Assembly (NCBI GenBank): GCA_034096865.1 | Contig: JAWQFJ010020418.1 | Coordinates: 175,001-239,000, forward strand | DNA: 64,000 bases | DNA from: Theodoxus fluviatilis | Lineage: Eukaryota > Mollusca > Gastropoda > Cycloneritida > Neritidae | Direction: 5' to 3' | Shown: positions 25,566-35,062 of the stretch, one piece after another | Position numbering within the stretch: position 1 is the stretch's first letter | How the letters are laid out: the number at the start of each line of letters is the position of its first letter | Position numbers and translations under genes: made by a program | Notes under the pieces: model-generated | Seen by the model: the letters and a program-made list of their open reading frames with translations, nothing else | The model's database searches: none | What the model was told of the DNA's origin: nothing

Positions 25566-25931
25566 GTCATATCCTAGACCTTAGAGTATCCTAAAACGTA
25601 GAGCGTGACCTATTTGCATATTATTAACATGACGTGTTCACCCGCCAAATCTTGTGATTGGACATTGCCCCGCAAAGATGACTTTCCCCCGCCTACTCTA
25701 GTTATCTTAACTGTGATTAGCCGGTTGTAACGGTGAGCGTTTTATGAAATTTCGGACCCAAAGATTTCTGTCTTTGCTGCGTGTGATTACACAAACATTT
25801 CTAGAGTAAAGTACCATTTGATCGGGTAATAAGGTGAACGAAAACGATGAAAACCCATATTTCGTCATGTTTATAATATCCAAGTTGGTCATGCTCTACG
25901 TTTTAGGATACTCTACGGTCTAGGATATGAC
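25566..25931. mobile_element. 366-bp MITE with 69-bp terminal inverted repeats
   Basis: The left arm (25566-25634) starts GTCATATCCTAGACC and the right arm (25863-25931) is its reverse complement. The outer 45 bases differ at 2 positions and the next 24 at 4, so the arms are about 91 percent identical. The trinucleotide AGT flanks both ends directly and may be a 3-bp target-site duplication. The interior of about 230 bases has no transposase frame, so this is a non-autonomous element. Three-base duplications are made by PIF/Harbinger-type transposases, but the family cannot be fixed from one copy. Confidence 0.9.
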
Positions 25932-26453
25932 AGTTGCACAGAGGCCAAGCTCACTGGCTCCTGAGACGAGTGTAACAAATAAGCTCTTTGACATCTTCCT
26001 GACAACTATGCAAAGCCACACTGTCTACATCAAAGCAAAAAACGTGAAGAGCGATTTATCATTCCAGGAGAATGCGAAACACCTTCCCTGTGTTTACACG
26101 AGTTACGTTTAAACGCATTGAGCTGACTATAACAACCTCATATTTGGTGCCACTTTCTAGGTGTTGCTGTTTCTATCGTTGGTGTCGAGTGAGTTAAACG
26201 GGAGTTAGTCGTTATCCTCTATATTCGTCAGCGTTAAACCATATTAGAATAAAACAAACAAGCAAACAAAGGTTTGATAAGTTTTCTCATATCTGAAATA
26301 ATGCCACGCCTGAAAATCTTATTTTGAGGCAAACTGACAGATCAGAATGCCCTTGAAACCAGTGTTACAAGGACGAATTAGTGAAGAAGCTCATTCAACT
26401 GCAGACGCACGTACACTATCAAGATGATATCAATTTTCTCATTTTAAAAATTA
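25932..26453. other. gene-free stretch
   Basis: AT-rich. It lies within what would be the intron downstream of the minus-strand exon at 26829-27318. Nothing else is recognised. Confidence 0.4.
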
Positions 26454-26815
26454 TTCACAAACATCTTTCAAAATAAAAGTAGTATAAAGAATATCACGCA
26501 TCGCATCTGCAAGTTCATGTATTTTGATAAGTTTTCACAGACGTATATAAAAATAAAAGAGGTATAAAGATTGTCACGCGTCGCATTAGATCTACAAGCA
26601 CGTGTATTTTGAGAAGTATTCACAGACGTCGATCAAAATGAAATAAAAGGGGTGGTTGCCGGGGTGCATTACCACTGAGGGTGAGTGAATCCTGACACTA
26701 AGCCCGCCTAATTGTATTCTCTCTTGGTGTTTTTTAGGGCTGTTTGCTCAAAATATAGGTAGCAGAATAATTACCATGTATCGCATCAGATCTACAAGCA
26801 CAGGGATTTGATCTG
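26454..26815. repeat. decayed 80-85-bp tandem repeat
   Basis: Similar units begin with TTCACA at 26454, 26534 and 26619. They share a block of AAAATAAAAG...GTATAAAG followed by TCACGC(A/G)TCGCAT and a TGTATTTTGA(T/G)AAGT end. A further partial unit (GCATCAGATCTACAAGCAC) recurs at about 26785, only about 20 bases from the splice donor of the neighbouring exon. Confidence 0.7.
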
Positions 26816-26828
26816 GAGCAGGACTTAC

Positions 26829-27269
26829 TGTTCCCGAGTCGATCAGCCTGACTCTGGATCCAGCCTTCTCTGTAGTGGCAGCAGAAGCTTCGGCAGTCTC
26901 TCTGCAGATGCCAGGACGGGGCGGAGCGATGGAGGAGTTGACACCATTACGGGGTTCCTTCTCTGAGGTCACATTCTGAGAGTGCGATGAGTTGGCCAGG
27001 GCAGGGCTGCAGGGGATTTCCGTGACAAAAGGACCGACTCCTGTCGTGAACTCCCCAGGCGGAAGAGAGAGAGCCTCTGCAGTGGTTGATGGCTCGTCGG
27101 CCTCCTCGACGTCCGAGCTGTACTCGATCGCATAGTTAGGGTTGGCTGTGGTGAACGGTGCTTCAAACTGCGGAGATGCTTCTTCGAAGGCCCGACTGAT
27201 AGGGATAGCGCTAATGATCAGTAGAGACACGACGATGGTGCCATATGTTGTTGATAGTAGCATGGCCAT
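26829..27269 (-). CDS. signal-peptide exon of an unrecognised secreted or membrane protein
   Basis: Exactly 147 codons run from an ATG in strong context (A at -3, G at +4) to a GTAAGT splice donor (26823-26828). The exon begins at a polypyrimidine-TGTAG acceptor and spans 27318-26829 with a 49-base 5' UTR, so an upstream non-coding exon is expected. The product opens with a signal peptide (hydrophobic core TIVVSLLIISAIP, likely cleavage after SRA near residue 27). It is then Ser/Thr/Pro/Glu-rich with three N-glycosylation sequons (NSS, NVT, NSS) and only two Cys, resembling a mucin-like or stalk region. I do not recognise the family. Later exons must lie to the left and were not found. Alternative: read-through past the donor adds 26 residues to a stop, but the donor is near-consensus. 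Confidence 0.65.
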
Positions 27270-27318
27270 TGTGTACTGTCGGTAGCTCAGCAGCCTCGTG
27301 TGTCTGTATAGTCACCAA

Positions 27319-27336
27319 CTACAGAAAAAGAGAGAG
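27319..27336 (-). other. splice acceptor tract of the signal-peptide exon
   Basis: On the minus strand, CTCTCTCTTTTTCTGTAG directly precedes the exon starting at 27318. A long pyrimidine run ending in TAG is a strong acceptor and implies a 5' non-coding exon to the right. Confidence 0.6.
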
Positions 27337-27604
27337 GAGAGGAAAAAAGTCGACTACAGAGATAAAACAATGCCAGAAAGGTCATGTTGTAAACCGCTGT
27401 GTTTTTTTTACAAAGCTGCGGTATAACCAAGTGGCAAGAGAGACGGTACTCACAAATTTAGAGGAAAATGTGTATTGTTTTTATTTATTCTCCTTTTCAG
27501 TTAGAAACAACAATAAGTTTTGTTCGTGTGCCATCTTTATCAACCAAATATTTTCTTTTTTTTTAATCTATAATTGTTGGAATAGATATAACGAAACTGG
27601 ACTA

Positions 27605-27750
27605 TCATCTACTCTTGCCCAAGAGTGTCATGTCATGTGACAGGCTTGCCAGGTTGGCACATCACAGTCTGCAGCTCTTCTTTCCTCTTCGCCCTTGCAG
27701 TGGAAAACGGTTGTGCACAGGTGACTTTAATCTGATCTGATGACTGGTTC
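27605..27750 (+). repeat. dispersed repeat 'pair family', copy 1
   Basis: It aligns over about 120 bases with 30573-30715. Shared landmarks in order are TCTTGCCCA, ATGTCATG, CAGG(C/T)TTGCCA, CTCTTCGCCCTTGCAGTGG (CTCTCTGCCTTTGCAGTGG in the partner) and a following ACAG(G)..GACT. Function is unknown; it adjoins a 30-bp tandem array. Confidence 0.7.
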
Positions 27751-27790
27751 CGGCAGGTGGCGGGTCATGCCCTACACTCTCGCTCTACCC

Positions 27791-27972
27791 TGACTATACC
27801 AGCCTTCTGGCTCTGCACCCTGACTATACCAGCCTTCTGGCTCTGCACCCTGACTATACCAGCCTTCTGGCTCTGCACCCTGACTATACCAGCCTTCTGG
27901 CTCTGCACCCTGACTATACCAGCCTTCTGGCTCTGCACCCTGACTATACCAGCCTTCTGGCTCTGCACCCTG
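27791..27972. repeat. 30-bp minisatellite, 6 copies
   Basis: Six near-identical 30-bp units begin TGACTATACCAGCCTTCTGG at 27791, 27821, 27851, 27881, 27911 and 27941. A diverged unit follows at 27971. The period is a multiple of three, so it reads open on both strands. No mutation between copies suggests recent expansion or active homogenisation. Confidence 0.97.
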
Positions 27973-28815
27973 ACTTTATACCTTTTGGTACTGCCCTGCC
28001 ACTCCCAACCCTAACTTGATTTTTTTTTTTGCACTGCTCTCCCGCAAACTCTCCGCCCTGAATTAATAGCATTGTTCCTAGGACATGTCGGAATTGCTTT
28101 GGACTATTGATGTTTGCTGTCTCCACCCAGTAACCAGCGGCACACTTTTTAAAATCAGTTTATGTCTGGCGGACGAGAATGGGGCACACCCTTGTGTCTT
28201 AGAAAGTGAAGTTATTTAGGTAATTAAACGTTTGATCATGTATCAGAATCTTCCTCTTTCTGAAAAACAAATCGAATAAAATATATTTGCTAAGTTTTGT
28301 GATATCAAACAATGAGCCCTGAATTTTTTCTCTCCAAAAAATGGTTCAAAACTGCGAAAGTACTAAATATAAAATGAGAAACACTATCAATCTCAACCAT
28401 TTACACGCATGAAACTTTATAATAGAACTGTTTATATCATGCATCAATTGCGTCAAAATCAACAGTTCATATCATTAATAAAATGCATGAAGGAACTTGA
28501 GAAATGAATCTGCTGACGATAGGTGGGTTTTGAACTTAATTCATATGGCACCAATGACCAATTATACCGTGCTAGACTCAACTTGTTGAAGGAATGGACA
28601 TTAGAACAATTCTACTGACATTATGTATCTTTTGAACTTAAATTAAATAACACAAATACCAAGTGTGCTGCGCCACATGAACATTAAGATGAAAAGTGAA
28701 TGCTCGATCAGAAGATTTGTTTCATAAAATATACGGTAAAAGACCACAAAATCATAATCGTATCGTCATTTGATCTTAGCATTACAGTCGATGTCCTAAT
28801 ACAATGTGAACATAA

Positions 28816-29064
28816 TCATTGATTAATTGTTAACATCAGTTTATGACATTCGAAGTAAGGCGTTTGGAAATACCTGGTCTTGCGGACTTTCTTCAAATGC
28901 ATGTTCTGTCTCTGTGCACTTTTAACAACGAACAGAGAATCGTCGCCACAGTGTTGAACAAGTACGTTGCAAACGTGACAACATTCATGCCCTGTTTTCT
29001 TGAGTATGATGCGTAAGTAGCTAGCACACGATATCTGTGTTCTCTTATGCTTTTGTGTCCTCAT
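28816..29064 (-). CDS. possible exon, Cys-rich short frame
   Basis: An 82-codon frame has less biased composition than its surroundings. It contains ECCHVCNVLVQHCGDD and a basic stretch (QRQNMHLKKVRKTR) that ends exactly at a possible CCAG/GTATTT donor near 28872. No family is recognised and there is no clear acceptor on the 5' side. It may be chance; listed because the Cys spacing is unusual for random sequence. Confidence 0.2.
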   Translation of the reverse strand: MRTQKHKRTQISCASYLRIILKKTGHECCHVCNVLVQHCGDDSLFVVKSAQRQNMHLKKVRKTRYFQTPYFECHKLMLTINQ

Positions 29065-29396
29065 TGTAAATTGTTTTCCTGGGGTTATTCAATTATTCAA
29101 AAACTATATTAAGACGGAAATATATCTTCTACAGTTATCAGCTTGCTTTGTTGGAAGTATTATTTTCTATCGCTGAGCTTCATGCAGGTTGGAAGTAAGA
29201 ATAGATCTGCCGCGTCTCTTTACGCTAATTGTAAAAGACAAACAGCTGAGCAAATTTTAACTTTATATGTTCTCAGTTTAACCATCTCTAGTGATTGTCA
29301 TTGTCAATGGCTTTAGGTAGCCTATAAAAGTTAATGAGCCATCAGACTTCATCATTGATTAATTAATCCCATTGAACATTTGACAACGTTTCAAAG

Positions 29397-29615
29397 TCAT
29401 CTTTGAATATAAAGTTCACATCTCACAATTTGATTAAAGCCATCTCCCTTGCGTGAAAGTTGGCCAGCGACATGTTCTGGGTGTTCAAAGACCGCTCCAC
29501 GTTTGTGAAATAGAAGGTCTGGCTTCTCTTGAACCAGTGTCTTGTCTGCTGATGCATCCACCTGCTCACAAGAGCTGCAACTGCTGGCATCATCAATGAG
29601 TCTTCCTACGATCAC
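29397..29615 (-). CDS. possible terminal exon, unrecognised
   Basis: A 72-codon frame, balanced in composition, ends in TGA. It contains LLFHKRGAVFEHPEHVAGQL. It shares the strand of the candidate at 28816-29064 and could be linked through a GTGAGA donor near its end, but no homology or splice proof exists. Chance or a decayed transposon remains possible. Confidence 0.2.
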   Translation of the reverse strand: MIVGRLIDDASSCSSCEQVDASADKTLVQEKPDLLFHKRGAVFEHPEHVAGQLSRKGDGFNQIVRCELYIQR

Positions 29616-29950
29616 CCTACATTATAAGAATTGTGAAAACTGAACTAAATCAGGAGGAAAATTCTTCAAGCATCTAAAGATCTGTTCAATGTGGTGCAGC
29701 GGTACATGTCATCAACCACTCCTATATGTTGCTTGGGCATGTGAGTCTGGATTTACCCATCTTGTTAGCTAGCAATTCCCAAAGGCATTTAGCATTGTGT
29801 TTAGCACGGTCTGACCCTGCTGAGACTACCGTCAGACACAGAGGCAAGAGAACAAGGTGTGAACTTTGTGTATCATTCATATCGGAATCTCAAACTGGTC
29901 TGCACTTCACTGGACCACTTGAACAATGCTTCACTGGTACATGAAAAAAC

Positions 29951-30085
29951 AGACACACACACACAAACACACACACACACACAAACACACACACACGCGC
30001 GCGCGCGCGCGCCCGCGTGCGCACCCACGCACATACACACACACACACACACTCACACACACACACACACACTCACACTCACATA
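29951..30085. repeat. (CA)n/(CG)n microsatellite
   Basis: CA-rich tracts surround a short (GC)n core at about 29997-30012, with TA and TCA interruptions. Confidence 0.95.
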
Positions 30086-30242
30086 TACAGGTTTTTTTCT
30101 CTCGAATATTTTGGTTCAAACAAAACACTTTCGCTTGTATTTTACAGTTTTCAGAAACTATAAACACCAGAGCAAAGAATACGATATTTCACAAGCTGAA
30201 AATAGGAGACGAGAAAATGTCTGGCTTTGCTTTGCTTTGTTT

Positions 30243-30480
30243 GATGGATGGATGGATGGATGGATGGACGGACGGACGTACGGACGGACGGACGGACGGA
30301 CGGATGGATGGATGGATGGATGGATGGATGGATGGATGGATGGATGGATGGATGGATGGATGGATGGATGGATGGATGGATGGATGGATGGATGGATGGA
30401 TGGATGGATGGATGGATGGATGGATGGATGGATGGATGGATGGATGGATGGATGGATGGATGGATGGATGGATGGATCGA
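30243..30480. repeat. (ATGG)n microsatellite
   Basis: About 59 tetranucleotide units, with an ACGG variant block at about 30266-30303. Period-4 repeats open several frames on both strands (Trp/Met/Asp/Gly or His/Pro/Ser/Ile); these are not genes. Confidence 0.98.
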
Positions 30481-30576
30481 GTGACTGACTGACTAACCGA
30501 CCGACCGACCGACCGACCGACCGACCGACCGATCAATTAATTGATTGACTGGTTGATTGGTTGATTGGTTGATTGG
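30481..30576. repeat. (TGAC)n, (GACC)n and (TTGATTGG)n run
   Basis: The ATGG array is followed without a gap by short TGAC, GACC and TTGATTGG-type tetranucleotide tracts. This patchwork suggests stepwise mutation and re-expansion. Confidence 0.85.
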
Positions 30577-30715
30577 TCTTGCCCACGATTCCTATGTCAT
30601 GAAGCAGGTTTGCCATTCTGGCTCTCAACGCAGTCCACCGGTGTCCTTTCCCTCTCTGCCTTTGCAGTGGGGGAACTCGTGAACAGAGGACTGGAATATG
30701 CCCGATGACATTTTC
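30573..30715 (+). repeat. dispersed repeat 'pair family', copy 2
   Basis: Partner of 27605-27750 in the same orientation; see the landmarks there. It starts directly at the end of the tetranucleotide run, so in both copies one end is next to tandemly repeated DNA. Confidence 0.7.
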
Positions 30716-32195
30716 AGGCGGATGGAAGTTATCGCCCTCCCCACCGTGACATGTATGACCGTGACATGTATGACCGTGACACGGCTGCATTTGTTAGGGC
30801 GTCACAAATAACCATCGTAGCTCGTGTGCACTTCAACTGCTCCAGATCGAAGAATTAGTGACACGCCCTCAGAATTGCAGTAAGTTGCATAGATTTGCTT
30901 ATTGATTGTATAAAATAATGAGGCAGTTATGCCAACAGTATTTCGATCCCCAAAAAATAATTGTTCTGACAAATTCTTCAAGGGGGAAAAAGTCACTTTG
31001 CACAGTTTTGTGATGACGAACTGATCGTCTCCAAGAAATAATTGCACACAGTTGTTCCGATAAAAGTGTTTCCAATCCAGAAAGTATCGTGTTCAAAACG
31101 AAAAATACTTTGTTTTCGTTCGCTCTCTTTTTTGCGGGGCTTCTTGAAGTTGCATCAAAACATTGTCGTCAACAATTGTTGTATTATTTATTTAAACTAA
31201 ATACACAAATATACTGACATTGAGCAAAAAATCTGCTGATACGAATCAGCTAGTGAAAGTGATTAAAATGATATCGAACACAAATTATTTTGCTGAGATG
31301 ACTTAACAAAATACAATTTGGGAGTGACGTCACCGAGAGAGAAGGGCAAAGTTACAGTGAAAAACTACACATGCTTAACCCCATCTTTAAATCATCATTA
31401 GTACTACAGTCTAAGCTTAACTTTTTTATTAATCAACATAAATCAACATGACTACTATCATCTTTTCCATACGTGAACTCTTCTTCGATATTCAAAAAGT
31501 TTGTAATGAATTAAGAGATTTGAAATCGGATGATCCTCGGGGACTTTGTTCCACATCGGTCTCTATTCCACATCGGTCTCTATTCCACATCGGTCTCTAT
31601 TCCACATCGGTCTCTACTCCTACGCTAATTCGCAATCAATGCAGAATCGGTGTCATCTCCATCGTACAACTGCGTTGCAAAAGCTGAAAAGTTAATGCTC
31701 TGCTTCCAGGACGCACATGACGTACGACACATGCCACACGACAACCTTCACCTCGGCTGATTGTCATCTCTATTCGTTAAGCATTTTCTGCGTTTTGTAT
31801 TGAAAAGACCACGCATTCAGACGGGGGTATGTCTTCTACAATCATCAACTTCTTTGATGAAAATACTCTATTGCGGATGCGTTTTTTCCATGTGTTGCGT
31901 CAAACATCATATTCTACTGCAAACAAAGGCGTCATCTCTAACCCAGAGAAAGTGGGTGCTCAATTTAAGTTCTTGACCTAGCATTCGAAGAATCTATGAA
32001 ACATACATCTATTCAAAACCACATCATTGTTGTTATCAATATATCGCATGGATGATGCGTGGATTCATGGGTCATCATTATAACTTTTATTTTTGACCGA
32101 GCGATATCATTTTGGAGTTTGTGTGTTTCAAAGGTAGCAGCTACATCATTCATTGCAAACTTATACCAGAGCTCAGTTCCAATACACGGAGCTTT
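30716..32195. other. gene-free stretch
   Basis: AT-rich; apart from a 17-bp tandem repeat at 31549-31616, nothing is recognised. Confidence 0.4.
31549..31616. repeat. 17-bp tandem repeat, 4 copies
   Basis: The unit TTCCACATCGGTCTCTA starts at 31549, 31566, 31583 and 31600 with no mismatches in the complete copies. Confidence 0.95.
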
Positions 32196-32204
32196 TGTGA
32201 TGGA

Positions 32205-32440
32205 ACCCCTGTGGTTCAGCGGTTAGAACACTCGGGCGTTAAGCAAATGTTTGTGGGTTTAATCCCAGTCTTCAGCCTCGGAAACTCTGTCCACTCACAA
32301 TTTTTATTCTGTGTTAGGAAGTGGAGTCCGGCGTAAGTTGTTGTTTATTTGAGGTCTTCGCATTTTGTTTCCACGCCCTTCGTTCCACTAAAATCTGCAT
32401 ATAGCACGTAAAGATTACACTAGGAGTTTGTGTTTTCTCT
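32205..32440 (+). mobile_element. tRNA-derived SINE-like element
   Basis: The head looks like a decayed tRNA. An A-box-like TGGTTCAGCGGTTAGAAC is at about 32212 and a B-box-like GGGTTTAATCCCA at 32255-32267, with spacing near that of a tRNA gene. About 170 bases of unrelated body follow. Such internal pol III promoters are the hallmark of tRNA-derived SINEs. The 3' end and any target-site duplication could not be placed, and it does not fold as an intact tRNA. Confidence 0.55.
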
Positions 32441-34372
32441 ATCCTCTTCCACAGCTAGTGTGTATGTCCTGTATTGGTTGTTTCCACGGAAAGGTACCTT
32501 TGTTAGAGTGTTTTCTGCCTTTGCAATGTGAAAATACCTATGGTTGAAATTTGTCGGGGTCCAATGCAGCCGATATAACAAATAACTTAAACAACAAAAG
32601 GATCAACGTTTACATTAAAACTAATTCAAGGACACTATCTTTGGCAAATAAAAGTCATTGTCCAGGTTTTTAATTTCAACGACTTTGTTCCGTCATTGAA
32701 TTACGAAATATGTCTGACTCAGACCCCATTTAATTTCGTTGCACACATTGCGTTTTTCCCGTTCTATCGATTATGTCTGGTTCAATATGACGCGACGTGA
32801 CGTAGGATGGCTGAATGTATGCCATGCCCACATGCAGTTGGTACTATTTAGTCATAAGAATGTAACCTAGCTTTGATGACATGGAAGAGCCTAAGACTGA
32901 AAGAACGAATGAACAAACGAATTTATAAAGAAAGTCACGGACCCGTTTCAAATGTACTCTTATCACGCATTTTCAGTCACCACAATGGGGGTAAAAATAA
33001 TGAAATTAATCAAGATACTGTCTTGCTCTACAGATTCCAGAGCATCTGGTTTGCGCTTGGAAGTTCTATACAAATATGTATTTATTAGTCGTATACAGTT
33101 TTTGTGTCCGCTGGACATGACAAATATGACAGGGTAATCAGTGTTGAAATGTAGACATATGCGGCAGGACAATATAGTTCAAGTCTTCAGTGCAAATCAA
33201 GGTGGCTGACTGTCGACCGTAGCACTAGCTAAGACAAGCAGTGCGAGGTAGAGATCCTGGTCATGTCATGAAAACGAAGACATGTTAGAGGCAATAGGAT
33301 ACAAGATAAAAGGAGAGGCGCAATATTTTGACTAAAAAATATTTCATCACACGCTAGAGGTACAACAATGTACTAAGGGGGGAGGGGGGAGGGGGGTGTC
33401 CGCATCATTTTTGCTCGCCCCTCTGTAAGCACTCTGCGCTTGTGATTGTACCTCTTGTCGAGTGTTCGTCTGCGCTCGCATACATATATGTGTGTGTACA
33501 AACATGAGTGTATATACAAATCTGGGTTTTTTGGCATCAAGAATTTGATTTTTTCCAAAGTCACTTCATAAACGTACCCATCTTCATAGCAAAGGTACTC
33601 CTCCTTTAATCACGAGTGAGAAACCTGACCATGCTATTCGTGCCAATGCTTTCGTATCCATGACCGGACTATACGTCATACGAGCTTCAACGACGTCATC
33701 AGGGGGCCTCTGGTCCAGAGCTCAAACCTTCTGTGAGCTGCAGACAGTGTCCAGGATGGCGTCCAGTGGACAGCACGCCCAGCCTGTGGTCAGCGCGTCT
33801 GCTGGACATCTGCCGATGCCCGTGAGGCCCCGGGGGCGCCGAGGATTAGCATGGACCCAGGCCTGACCCCGGGGCCACCAGTCAGCCTGCAGTCCCAGGA
33901 CGGCCTCTGTGTGGCGTGACTCCTCAACATCGGGGGCAGCTCACAGGACGCTCTGACGTCACTCTGTCCGGTGGTCAGTTTCCAACGAGCGGTCCACGCC
34001 TCCTGTCGCTTGCCTAAGGCAGAATGGAGCTGGCCACAACGGTTGTTCCGTAGCTCTGTCTTTGGGTAGAAATGGCTGTGGTTCTGAAGCAAATTTTGGA
34101 TTATCAAGATCACTCTGTTCACTTGCACGAATGTCTTTAAGTACGAAAACTGTCAACTTTTCCCAATTAATCTTTATTATTAATAATTACTCAACCTTAT
34201 TCTGCCTCCGTTATGTGCTCCTCAACACCTCACCTCCCCTCCATCCTTCTCCCACCCCCAGCCCTCAGCCCCAGCCTTCCTTTCCCTACCTTACCTTGGC
34301 CTTATCTCGACTTTACTCTCCCTCAACATGTAGCCGTATACTATGCATTCGTAGGGTACGTTAGTGATGACG
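32441..34372. other. gene-free stretch
   Basis: AT-rich to about 33650, then a GC-rich block (about 33660-34060) without a credible frame, then AT-rich. Short C-rich and G-rich patches lie at 33378-33400 and 34230-34280. Confidence 0.4.
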
Positions 34373-34394
34373 ATGATGACAACGACGACGACGG

Positions 34395-34481
<87 letters not shown>

Positions 34482-34482
34482 C
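34373..34482. repeat. (GAT)n microsatellite
   Basis: About 30 GAT units with GAC variants at both edges. Reads as poly-Asp, poly-Met or poly-Ser/Ile; not coding. Confidence 0.97.
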
Positions 34483-34654
34483 AAGGTCGACAACGATAAC
34501 GACGATGACGATTGTGACAGCGGTGATAATGTCAACAACGCTGTTGTGGATGCTTCATGAAAGACAGAGTCAATCGCATTACATAAATCTAACATCCTAA
34601 CAGCGTTGTCATGACGACGAGCTGCAGCACATGCCATGCATCATGTCACACATT

Positions 34655-34895
34655 TAATTTTAAATTTTGCTTTACATACCATTTTATTTTACACTTTACA
34701 CACCAATTTACTTTACACTTGACACACCATTTTGCTTTATACTTTGCCTTACATACCATTGTACTTTACACTTTACCCATCATTTTGCTTTACAATTTAC
34801 ACACCATTTTGCTTTACACTTTACACACCAATTTGTTTTACACTTTACACAACATTATACTTTACACTTTACACACTATTACACTTTACACTTTA
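34655..34895. repeat. irregular AT-rich tandem repeat
   Basis: Diverged units of about 24-28 bases share CTTTACACTTTACACACCA and ATTTTGCTTTA. About nine units are recognisable. Confidence 0.8.
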
Positions 34896-34947
34896 CCTTG
34901 CAAAAATATATATATGATCACAATGTCGAAAATAGGTAAGTTTAAAC

Positions 34948-35062
<115 letters not shown>

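Larger units (their letters stand above)
28020..29950. other. gene-poor AT-rich stretch
   Basis: Only two weak coding candidates were seen here (28816-29064 and 29397-29615, both minus). The rest is AT-rich without recognisable repeats. Confidence 0.4.

Noticed and set aside
29859..30536. 188-209-codon frames with WMDG or IHPS repeats
   Set aside because: Translation of (CA)n and (ATGG)n microsatellites.
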